Source: Liriodendron chinense
Lineage: Eukaryota > Streptophyta > Magnoliopsida > Magnoliales > Magnoliaceae
Assembly (NCBI GenBank): GCA_003013855.2
Contig: ML058553.1
Location: forward strand, 434,001 to 498,000
Length of the DNA stretch: 64,000 bases
Reading direction: 5' to 3'
Part shown: positions 23,526 to 35,270 of the stretch, piece after piece
How positions within the stretch are numbered: the stretch's first letter is position 1
Layout: the number at the start of each line of letters is the position of its first letter
Made by a program: the position numbers and the translations under genes
Notes under the pieces: model-generated
The model's input: only the letters and a program-made list of their open reading frames with translations
What the model was told of the DNA's origin: nothing
Databases searched by the model: none

Positions 23526-25568
23526 TAGGATATCGTTGGAAGATTTCAAGGGTTGCGATCACTACTCTCCCTCATCTGTTGTGGGTGTGTGCCTATTATA
23601 GTTTAATAACCAAAACCTCGACTCAATATCCAGCCGAGTCGGGTTGAGTCAATGAGTCGACTCGACTCCAAATTTACTCATTTATTGAAAAAGTGTTGAG
23701 AGTAATAATAGATATTTGAAATATTTATAATTAGTGAAAAAGATAGACAAATTACTTAGTTGACCCGGGTCTTAATGAGTCACTCAACAATTGTTGCCGA
23801 GGCAGAACTGAATCTGGCTCGTTAATGAGTTTCTTAGTGACTCAGCTCAGAATCTAGTTGAGTCAAGTTGACTGGTCAAGTTTCAAGTCGTGTTGAGTCG
23901 ATAAGTCTTGCTGAGTCAGGACTGAGTCTGTTTCATCATCGAGTTTCTGAGGACTAGGCTTGAATCTCGTTGAGTCGAGTTGACTCGGCTGAAGTTTTAG
24001 TTGAGTGATCGAGTTTTAGAACTTGGCAAATGGACAACTCAACCTGGCTAAACCTGAGTCGAGTTAACTCGAACCCGACTAAAGTTGATTTTTATCCGGG
24101 TCCAAAAGGCAAGACCCAAGTCCGACCATATTTTGCCTTCTTTTTTTCAACAACAGATTCCCAATCCATCAGTTGGATGGTTTGGATCGGCTGATAGAAG
24201 TTATTTTTTTAGAAACATAAGAAGCAATCCATGATGGTAAAACACAATCTCGACTGTCCTTTATTGGCTATTTATGGGATTGTTAGAACTGTCTCGCCGC
24301 TTTGACATAGACATGCAGGCCCACAAAATATGTGGTGGACTAGTGGACGGTCCAGATCGATCAACTGGACTGACCAAGTGTCTGGATGCAACAAGGAGCA
24401 CTGTAACTTACTTCCAGTGCTATGAGAGCACTGTATCATTTCTCCCAATAGAAATATAGAATATCTCAAGATTCCAATGTAAGTTGTGCACCATTTACAA
24501 AATGGTGGCAACTCTTCAAACATGCACATGGCATAGTTGTAAAGCAATGCGGACCGTCCAAATCACTGAATCAACTGGAGCATAGCCCAGAAATTAAAGA
24601 GAGAAGACAACATGAAGTATCTGATTTTCATTTCAAATTTGGATCACTCCCAATTTTTTGTTTTAACAATCCATTTGAAAGCCATTAGTTGAATGGTTAG
24701 GATGTCTCGATCAATGTAATTTAGATATAGAATCCATGCAAAGGACTCGCAATTTGGATGGTCTGGATAGTAGGCCCAGCAACGGTCTTGTTGAACCGTT
24801 TTCATGTCCTGTTGAAAATTTGCTCGCCCAAACTCAGCTCGTTAATTAATGGTCGAAATCTAAAAACTCGAACTATTCATTAATTTAATGGGTTACTCGT
24901 AATCCAATCTGTTCAACCCATTAGGCCAATCTACTCATCTGGTGGCCACATTGTTGATGAGGACAATTGACAGTCTGACCCAACATACAACTGCGGTCCA
25001 CCTAGTAGGCTTATTCTATCACAAAAAATAGTAGGATTCACGCGTGAGATGAGGATGAATCACCTGTGCATGGTAATAGTGCATATGATGCAGTGCTAAG
25101 GTTCATAGGTTGGCCATGGTTTGGTGATCTAGACCATTATTTGAACGGGTTAAATGAGTTCGTGGGGGAAATGTAGACCTGACCCGTTATATTAACAAGT
25201 CTTAACGGATCAACTTATTAGTGACCCAACACGATAAGGTTGGACCCGAACATTAGTTTTTTCGTGCAGGTTTCGTAGGGTTAGCCGGTCGCGTGAAAAT
25301 TGGCAGGCCTACTGGATATCTGTACATCAGTGCCACATGTGAGGAAGATGAGTTACCATCATTTTGTAAATGGGACAGACCAATCACAAGTCTGACCAGT
25401 AAAAATATACTCTGGCAGAGTGTGATGGATGATACTCAGGCACTTAAAAATTACAAGAATTTGGAAATATGGCAGACAAATAATTCAAATTAATCCGTCT
25501 AAATTATGTATTCAATTATAGATGTATTGCAAACCAAAAAAAATACGCGTATTTGATGAACTAACTAC
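23526..25568. other. 3' flank of SDR copy 1 and intergenic DNA
   Basis: The first about 500 bp are GAGTC/GACTC-rich and homologous to the 3' flanks at 37924-38390, 43921-44390 and 55967-56460. No gene is seen between about 24100 and the copy 2 promoter. A hAT-like right end, TTGGCAGGCCTA, lies at about 25299-25310 without a matching left end. Confidence 0.55.
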
Positions 25569-26456
25569 TGGATTGGTGGACACTTATTGTACGGTTACAG
25601 ATGAAAATTATCCAATGGTCCTACTTTAGCGTACGAGTGTCCATGAATTAGAGGCTAGGATTGTTCAACTAATATTATTTCGAGAATGTGACTAGAGAAA
25701 GTGGGTTCCACAATTTGTCAGGTTTGATTTGAGTTAATGCACTGGAAAATTTCCAATATCTTTGTGCCTGAGTATCAAGCTTCCTACTCTGTCAGAGTAT
25801 AAAATAACTTGCCTAAAAATAATATCAGCGCAACAAAAGCTAACTCCACACCGATCAAACAACCAGAAGATTCTCTCTCGAGGTGTGCTCATATGGTAGC
25901 GATACCACCACAACTTGTCGTGGTACCTAACACTGTGGAGCCTTCATAAAATATAATTCCCATCCAATCCGTCCATTATTTTGTACACATCATTATTACC
26001 GTAGAAACAAAAAAGTAGACCGATGCAAAACTTATTTCGACCATAAATTGGGTAAAAACGTAAAATCATGGCTACGATCACTAAGTTCTGAAACGGAAGG
26101 ATTATTTTTTTATCCATTCATCTTAGTGAGGATCGTCTGATAAATGGATTAGATGTCATATAAAAACACGGTGAGTCCCAACAAAAGTGGAAAAGTTTTT
26201 ATTGGTTGAATTTTCCCTCTCAATATTTTCTTGTAGTGTGGAACACCATAGTTTTCATCCAGGCTAATTTTTGTCTTCATGGCTTACAATCGAATTTTAC
26301 ACCTAATGGACGGTGTAGATCTTGTGATTAATTGACACGGGACCCACAAAAGCGGGGTAGCACAACTAGAAGAACGGTACATAGCACCTCTTTATTTTTC
26401 AGAGAAATATAAATAACCCTTTCAGCCCCAAAAATCATCAAACAAAGGTATCCGCA
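25569..26456 (+). promoter_or_regulatory. Promoter region of SDR copy 2
   Basis: It is collinear with 7012-7921. A TATA box, AATATAAATAACCC, lies at about 26406-26419, about 40 bp before the ATG at 26457. Confidence 0.6.
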
Positions 26457-27344
26457 ATGGAAGGTGCAAACATCTCCAATCCAACAGAAAAGAGGTATGT
26501 GCGTCTGAGTTCTGATACACGCTCCCACACGTGTAGATCCCTACACATCCACACGTGTGCACATGTGCCAATATGGCATGCACGTGTGAAATCCCTGCTT
26601 TCTATATTCTTGCCTAAAATTAGGCCGTTTTATCAGGTGGGCCATTATGTACAAAACAAATGGACGGTTCTTCCGTGCATTGATGAAATCTCTTCGAGTG
26701 GTGGATTGAAGAGTCGAATCGAGTTAGGACTCGGGCTGAGTCATGGCATGACTCGTTCCAGTCAGGCATAAATTCAGTGCTGATGATTTGTGGACCTGAT
26801 CGCACTCGATCCTGTCTGAGTTTACTCTGAGTTGACTCGGACGAGTTGGTAGTCGATGGTCCAAGTTGAGGTGGCTCAGTCACATTCACTTTTCAAGTGG
26901 ACTACACTTGTAATTTGTTATTTACTAAATATTGTTTCCTCCGTCACGGTCCAACTAATAAGTAAATGTAGCTGATTTTTACACTAAGAGGTCCTTGTGG
27001 GTGGGCTAACCTGATCTTGGGGTTGGATGTCACATGCTCATAATTGATTGGAAGTTATCAGCTGGGTAGCCTATAACTTGGGGTCCAGCTAGTTGGCCTG
27101 TTTGGATGTGTCCAGGACACGGATTTTAGATTCGGCAACTCCCACTGCTTGTCCAATCCTGAGTCAAGTTGACAGTCGGCTGAGTCAGGCCAAGGCACCC
27201 TGACTCAACTGAGTTCGAGTCAACTCAGATGAATATATCATTCGACTCAGAGCAATCAAGGCATGCTACAGTGCATGTTTGGTGGACATTCCAAACAGCT
27301 ACTTGCGTATAAAAATATAAGAAACTGGCTAAAAGATATTCAGG

Positions 27345-27869
27345 TAGAGTTGTACATCAAGTTGAACTGAATTAAGCTGGGCCTATCTCAGCTTAGCTCA
27401 ACCAGTAGACAACCCTAGCTCAAGCTCGGCTCGACTCAACCTTGAAGCTAGAATGGCATGCTCAACTTGGTTCGGTCAAGCTTTTAAACCAATTCAAGCT
27501 TGAAAAAACCTAAAATTTGAATAAGCCTGGCCTAAAATAGTTCAAAACTCAGGCATGGAGGTAACCTTAGGCTCATTAGAACCCCGGACTCTATTTCACT
27601 TGCTTTTATAGAGTTTTTTTCTTTTATTCATTTTCTCTCTTCTGATGTGGGACTAAACAACCTCCTTTTCTAACTAGCTGAGTCGAGTCAAACTCAAACC
27701 GAGTTAACATGAACCGAGCTTCGAGTCAAGCTGAATTGAGGCAGGGTTAGCTCAAGCTTGACTCGAAAATCTTCAAGCTAAAAAAAAATGACCCAACTCG
27801 ACTCAAATCCAATGTCTGAACGTAGTCAAGCGAGCCACCCAGGCCTAACTTGACTCGTATACAACTCTT
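27345..27869. mobile_element. hAT-like MITE in intron 1 of SDR copy 2
   Basis: It begins TAGAGTTGTACATCAAG and ends CGTATACAACTCTT. It is the orthologue of 17369-17846 and carries an extra segment with CTTTTATAGAGTTTTTTTC. The ends are more decayed than in copy 1. Confidence 0.7.
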
Positions 27870-28337
27870 CATACAGTAGTTCATTCAACCCGAATTAATC
27901 GGATTTGGATCGGGTCTAATTCGGGTCCCTGACTAGAAAGTGAGTCAGTTCAAGTACTTGACTTATGCGCCGCAACAGGCCTAGCCTGACAGTAAGGTCC
28001 AAGGCCAGGAGCCCATCATAACCCAGCTGGGCCTAGCAGAGCAGGCCTGGTTCGGGCTGGGCCTGACCCACCTGGGCCATCACGAAATTGTATAAAATCT
28101 CCATTTGAAAGTTGAATGTTCTTGACCTATCCGCCGATCAACTGGGCTACACATCCAAAAAAAAGCACATGGAGGTACTTAATCAATGGTCAATATTCAA
28201 GATGCATGAGTTGCCTAATAAAAGATTAAAACCATGGTTTCAAGAAGACTTAGAATCAACTCGGACTCAATCAGAGTCGACCTAGCTCAGTATCACAAGT
28301 CACCCTTGGCTAGAGTGAGTCAAGCCAATTTAGGCAT

Positions 28338-28730
28338 GGTATGCCGAAATAGTTACGCAATGAACCATTACAGCTGTTATGTGTCGAACCGTAACGGTCA
28401 TTATATAACCAACCATTATACACTATAGGGCTGAAACGGCCATAGCCACTATGTAATGAACCGCCATTCGTTATGGGGTTGAAACTATCATAACGGCCGT
28501 TATATAGTGAGCTTTTATACGTTATGGGGCTGAAATAGTCGTAATGGTGACTATGTAATGAACCATTATGCGTTGTGGGGCTGAAACAGCCGTAACAGCC
28601 ATTAAGGAAAAATGACCCATAACAGCCCACTAATGATCCGTTATGGGGTTAAAACAGATTTTTCTTTAAAAGGTTGTAACAGCCTGTATTATAACGGTAA
28701 CGTGTGAAGGCTACTACGACTAATAGACTA
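28338..28730. repeat. TAACGG-type degenerate tandem repeat, copy 2 intron 1
   Basis: It is longer than the copy 1 equivalent. On the minus strand it leaves a 106-codon frame (28310-28630) in which a block like NGSLHSxxYxxFSPI recurs. I regard this as repeat translation, not a gene. Confidence 0.6.
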
Positions 28731-29806
28731 TTACCATTATGGGAATATCTTGAATTTAGCCCACACTCAGCAATTCGTGACTCAAGTCAGGGCTGAACGA
28801 GTCAAGTCCAGCACCGAGTCTTTTAACCTTGATTAGAATGATATAGTTGTAGGAATTAAGAGATGTACATGTGTTGGGTCCGGCATGCGGCCCACCAGCC
28901 AAGCTAACAGGTCCAGGCCCAGTCCAAAGCTGGGCCAACTGGCTGTAGGTGATCAACGGTGGAGCTTTATATTCAACATTTTCACTGTTCTTTTCAGGTG
29001 TGCAGTTGTTACTGGGGCCAATAAAGGAATCGGATTGGAGATCAGTCGCCAGCTGGTGTCTAATGGCATCACAGTCATATTAACGGCTAGAGATGAGAAG
29101 AGAGGCATGGAAGCTGTCGCAAACATCAAAGAATCTGGGCTGTCTGATGTTGTTTTTCACCAGTTGGATGTGAAGGATTCTGTTAGCATTGCTTCATTAG
29201 CTAATTTCGTCAAAACCCAATTTAGGGAAACTGGATATCTTGGTAAGAAGTATAGAAGTTTATTCTTTAATCCGGACCTTTCATCTAGTGGGCCCTTTCT
29301 GTTTGAAATAGTGACTCATTTTGTTGCCAACTCCGCCGAGTCAGCCCGGTTTTGAGAGATGTTTAGGATCGGAATCCTCTACAACACCTTTTCTTCTCAC
29401 AATAAAGCTTTGTGGGCGTATCATGTTGTCTGTATGACATCCACTCCGTCCATCAGATGCAAGCCCCAGTTGTAAGCCGTGGGGACATAGATCATCCAGA
29501 CCCAAAGCTCAGGTGGGACACACCACTAGGAACAGTTGGGATGGGACTCCAGCCATAAGTTTGTGTGAAGGGCCAAAGTGGTGTGAATCTTTCATCAAAC
29601 CCGTTCATCATGTGTGATTCACAAGGTGTAAGGGATTATACAAAAAAAAAAAAAATCATTCTGACCCAAAACTCAGGTGGGCCTCACCGTGCCAACTTAG
29701 AGGTTTTATCCTGGTTCCACATTGCTCCCATTAGCATGGCCCATCTGAGCTTTTTATGGGTTGATCTTTTTTTTATATGTAAGCGTTCCCAACTGATGGA
29801 TGCGAC

Positions 29807-30118
29807 GGATAAGGTGAGACCCCGGATCCACTGCGGTGGGTAGGACCGCTGACTGTGGGGCCACTATGATGTATGTGACTCCGTTCATCGGTATTGAAAG
29901 CTCATTTCAGCGCATGATTCAAAAAATGAAGCTGGCTCAAATCTTAGGTGGACCACTGTTTCCGGTACTATGGTCCATCTGAATTTGAGCCAGCTTCATT
30001 TTTCAGGATCATGCCCTAAAATAAACTATCAAAATGGTTGGACGGTGTGGATTTAAGGCATATACATCACTGTGAGCCCCACAGTCAAGGGATCCGGGGT
30101 CTCACCTAATCTGCTCCC
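29807..30118. mobile_element. Long-inverted-repeat element with shortened centre, intron 2 of SDR copy 2
   Basis: The left end is GGATAAGGTGAGACCCCGGA and the right end is TCCGGGGTCTCACCTAATC. The two halves meet near GTGGACCACTG and TGGTCCATCTG with almost no spacer, so this member could fold into a near-perfect hairpin. Confidence 0.72.
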
Positions 30119-30659
30119 GGGTAAAACATGGGCTTTTGAATTGGAGACTAACCCAACTCGTGTGGCTTCGAGTCGAGTCAGGACTTGCCTGAGCTGGGGT
30201 GAATCAAGGGAGAGACTAAAATAAGCAGTGGGATGACTCGTTAGAGTTGACTCTAAAACAAGCACCCTGAAACCGAGTTGACTCGCCCGAGTCAGACATA
30301 ACTCGGACGAGTCGTGAACTATGTTTTTATGTTTAAGAAATGGTATTTTGAGAAATTTATTTTACAATGCAGGTGAACAATGCTGGGGACAACGGGCCTG
30401 TAATAGACTATGAGGGTATAAGAGCCTCACAACTCTCAGGTGGTAAGGTGAGACTCATGGCTAATTTCCGTTTTGTAGAAGTGGGCCCAACATTCAGTGA
30501 TCGAAACCATTGATATTAAGGTCCCTACTTTGAATTTCCATGCCTCAAAATCCCTCCAGTGGAAAAAATTCTAAATTTTTCAACAGGTGGCCCACAAAGG
30601 AAAGGTAAAGAAAGAAAATACAGCAATGGTTTCCCAATATAATTTGTGTCTAGTATCTT

Positions 30660-30950
30660 CGCATCTGAGGATCTTTTGTTGGGGATTCAATCCAAAATCC
30701 AACAAAATGAGCCCATTGGAAAAAATTCTAAATCTTTCAACAGGTGGCCCACAAAGGACTGTTTCCTGTGGTGTAGTTCACCTAAGATTGAAGTCAGCTT
30801 CATTTTTTGGATCATATGATAAAATGAGCTTTCAAAATGATTGGATGGTGTGGATTTAAGGCACTGTACATCACTGTGAGCCCCACAGTCATGAGTCCCG
30901 CCCACCTCAGTGGATCCAGGGTCTCACCTAATCCCCTCTTGGATCTGGCT
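30660..30950. repeat. Right half of a long-inverted-repeat element, intron 3 of SDR copy 2
   Basis: TTGGGGATTCAATC through GTCTCACCTAATCCCCTC matches the right half of the 21172-21679 element. The left half and about 500 bp of neighbouring intron were deleted. A 45-bp piece of the intron (ATTGGAAAAAATTCTAAATC and following) is repeated inside it. Copy 6 shares this rearrangement. Confidence 0.65.
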
Positions 30951-32999
30951 ACAAAAAGATGGGACCCACCCGTACTTTGCTGGACCTGGTTGGCAAATAA
31001 AGTTTGACCCGGCGGGCTCTTGGACATCCAAGTGTGGCTCAAGAGAAAACCAAGCAGGTCCATTCCCAGCTTGGGCCAGCCTGAATCTGTCTCGAGGCGA
31101 GGCTGGGCCCACCATCTGAACCATAGCTTAAAAGCACAGAAGCTTGAATCGAATCGAAACCGAGTCGAGTCTGAGTCAACTCGAAAACTCGGACGCTCAT
31201 AACATTTTTCCTCGGTTTTTTCAGTCGCACTCTATGTTTAAAATGGTATAAACAACATACAAATAGAGTCTGGTCGATTTTTCCCCCGAGTAGTCTAGTC
31301 TCTCAAGTTTTGGCTGAGTCATGACCAGATAGCACTTCACTGAGTCTCAGTAAAATCTGATCGATTCAAGTTGACTCAAGTGAGTCTGGTCAGGTTTTTT
31401 TATCTTCAAGTTCTTAAACTATGATCCAACCCGGCTCTGGAACCACCCTAGCTTGGCCGTTCGGTTCCAAGCACCATATAAAACCACATTTGAATTGGGT
31501 TGCGAAATGAACGGTTTGGATTTTGATTGATGCAGATGGATGAGGAGAAAATGAAGCTGGCGAGTGGATTGTGGCAGGAGACATATGAAAGGGCAGAAGA
31601 ATGTCTGAAAACCAATTACTATGGCAGCAAATTAGTAACTGAAGCTCTTCTCCCACTCCTTCAGTTATCCAAATCACCCAGGATTGTGAATGTTTCATCT
31701 AGCTATGGGAGGCTCAAGGTAACAAACTCAGCATGAAATGTGTGGCCCACTTGCTTGTTATGGCATGTGGGCATGAGATCTGGGCCATGTATCTGGTGGG
31801 CCCAGCTGTGGATGTGTGCTGACCCAAAAATAGTCTCATTCGGCTATAAGGTTGGTTGTTGTTGTATGTGATAAATGGACGGTCCAAAGGTGTCTGTTAC
31901 TCATCCATGACTGATGTATCCACATGATATACGCATTGTGGGCCCACCTGATGGGAAGAAGCTAGCGTTGATACGTGCGATCAGCATGGACTGCTGACTA
32001 AGACTCAGTCAAGTACGATCCGGCCCAACTCAGCCCGACTGACATGGGTCATCCCTGACTCGGCCAAGTCCCATCTCGACTCAGGACCGGACGAGTTGGT
32101 CCGAGTCCCCGAATCTGGCTGGCCATAACAGTCTCATGCAAAACCCCACCTGGAATTCCATACTCATGTTTCTCACACGTTGTGGTACACATGACTGAGA
32201 TGTAGGCCGTTCATCAGGTGGGCCTAAACATGTATGTGTCATTGCCGAAAGAATGAGGCCTGTTTAGTCATACTACAGCTCACAGGAAAGAATTGACTAC
32301 CGTCTAATGTATCAATGCAGCCCATCCAATAGATACACATGTGGCCCACCCAATGAACGGCCAGGCTCTCAAACAAGGTCCCATCCTGGAATTCAAAATT
32401 TCAAATTCGACATAATATAACATTTCCAACCCCATGGTTTCAGCTCATCTCCAATGAAAGGTTTAAAGAGGAAGTGGGCCATGTTGATGGCCTAACCGAG
32501 GAGAGATTAGATGAATGGCTAAAATCATATCTGAAGGATTTCAAGGAAGAACGGTTGGATAAACATGGATGGCCCACCACAATATCAGCATATAAAATCT
32601 CCAAAGCTGCTCTCAATGCATATACAAGGATTCTAGCTAAGAGATTTCCCACCACCTGCATAAATAGTGTGCATCCTGGTGCTGTGAAAACAGATATGAA
32701 CTGCTTTTCGTGGACGACGACCGTTGAAGAAGGCACTCGTGGGCCTGTGATGTTGGCGTTGCTGCCCGATGGTGGGCCATCTGGCCACTTCTTCGATCAG
32801 ATGGAGATGTCAACATATTGATAGAAAATTGTTGGAAATTTTCAAGGGTTGCGATCTCTACTCTCCCTTATTTGTTGTGAGCATGTGTGCCTCACGGTTC
32901 AAAAACCAAAAACGTCGACTCAATATCCAGCCGGGTTGGGCTAAAGTAAGTGAAAAATGGTATAAAGAATATTTGGCTGCTATTCTGTAAACTCGCTCT

Positions 33000-33366
33000 T
33001 TCATTTTATCACTAATACTACTGGTGTGGCAGATTTCTCTCTCTTTTATTTTTTTTTATCCATTGAGCTATGTTGTACCTAGACCTGGCAAAATTCAACC
33101 TGACCAGCTAACCCAACCCAACTCGGCCTGGATTTTTCTAGTTTAAGGTTGGAAAATTTGACCTGATTTCTATTTTTGGGTTGACCTGACCGACCCGAAT
33201 CATATAGGGTTAAGTAGACTATTATATATTGATTTTCCTATTAGGTAAATATTACATTTTTTTTTTCTCACATATCCTGCTGTGTACAGTTAACATCCAA
33301 TGCTAACAGAATATCTTGAACTGTTCACAGCAGAATATCAGAATATTGGCAAAAACAACACCAGAT
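33000..33366. other. Breakpoint segment between SDR copies 2 and 3
   Basis: Copy 2 homology ends near 32940 and copy 3 homology starts near 33367. Between them is unrelated DNA that includes a hAT-like left end, TAGACCTGGCAAAATTCAAC, at about 33080 and no right end. No gene is seen. Confidence 0.5.
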
Positions 33367-34142
33367 ACCAATTGGATGTGAAGGATTCTGTTAGCATTGC
33401 TTCATTAGCTAATTTCGTCAAAACCCAATTCGGGAAACTTGATATCTTGGTAAGAAGTACAGAAGTTTATTCTTTAATCCGGACCTTTCATCTAGTGGGC
33501 CCTTTCTGTTTGAAATAGTGACTCATTTTGTTGCCAACTCGGCCGAGTCAGCCCGGTTTTGGGTGAGGTTTAGGACCGGAATCCTCTAAAACACCTTTTC
33601 TTCTCACAATAAAGTTTTGCGGGCGTATCATGTTGTCTGTATGACATCCACTCCGTCCATCAGATGCAACCCCCAGTTGTAAGCCGTGGGGACATAAATC
33701 ATCCAGACCCACAACTCAGGTGGGCCACACCATTAGGAACAGTTGGGATGGGACTCCAACCATAAGTTTGTGTGGAGGGCCAAAGTGGTGTGAATCTTTC
33801 ATCAAACCCGTTCATCATGTGTATTTCATTAGGTGGAAGGGAATATAAAAAAAAAAAAAAAAATCATTTTGACCCAAAACTCAGGTGGGCCACACCGTGC
33901 CAACTCAGAGGTTTTATCCTGGTTCCACATTGCTCCCATTAGCATGGCCCATCTGAGCTTCTTATTGGTTGATCTTTTTTTTTATATGTAAGCGTTCCCA
34001 ACTGATGGATGCGACGGATTTTAAATATAAAACATCGTAGGCCCACAAACCTGAGTGTTTCACGCATCACATGAAATAGTTGGTGTTGGAGTGTAAAACA
34101 GGAGAGGATTAGGTGAGACCCCGGATCCACTGAGGTGGGTGG

Positions 34143-34268
34143 GACTAACCCAACTCGTTTGGCTTCAAGTCGGGTCAGGACTTGCCTGAGTTGGGATGAA
34201 TCAAAGACTAACCCAACTCTTTTGGCTTCAAGTCGAGTCAGGACTTGCCTGAGTTGGGATGAATCAAG
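34143..34268. repeat. 63-bp tandem duplication in intron 2 of SDR copy 3
   Basis: Two adjacent units start GACTAACCCAACTC and contain AGTCAGGACTTGCCTGAGTT or a variant. Copies 1 and 2 have one unit here. Confidence 0.8.
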
Positions 34269-34462
34269 GGAGACTCTAAAATAAGCAGCGGGGTGACTCG
34301 TCCGAGTTGACTCTAAAATAAGCACCTGAAACCGAGTTGACTCGACCTAGTCAGACATAACTCGGATGAGTCGTGAACCATGATTTAAAACCATGTTTTT
34401 ATGGTTAAGAAAGGGTACTTTGAGAATTTTATTTTACAATGCAGGTGAACAATGCTGGGGAC

Positions 34463-35270
<808 letters not shown>

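Larger units (their letters stand above)
26457..32821 (+). pseudogene. SDR copy 2: complete exon set with a 1-nt frameshift
   Basis: Exons are 26457-26494, 28998-29242, 30373-30447, 31536-31718 and 32444-32821, each with AG/GT borders. Exon 2 is 245 nt instead of 244: an extra A at 29224 turns QFGKLDIL into QFRETGYL and puts exons 3-5 out of frame. Apart from this, TGANKGIG, VNNAG, NYYG, VSSSYGRL, YKISK and the ending DQMEMSTY are all intact. It is therefore either a very recent pseudogene or a base-call error, and would be functional if the A is spurious. Protein differences from copy 1 include DNGPVIDYEGIRASQ in exon 3 and MDEEKMKLASGLW at the start of exon 4. Confidence 0.8.
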
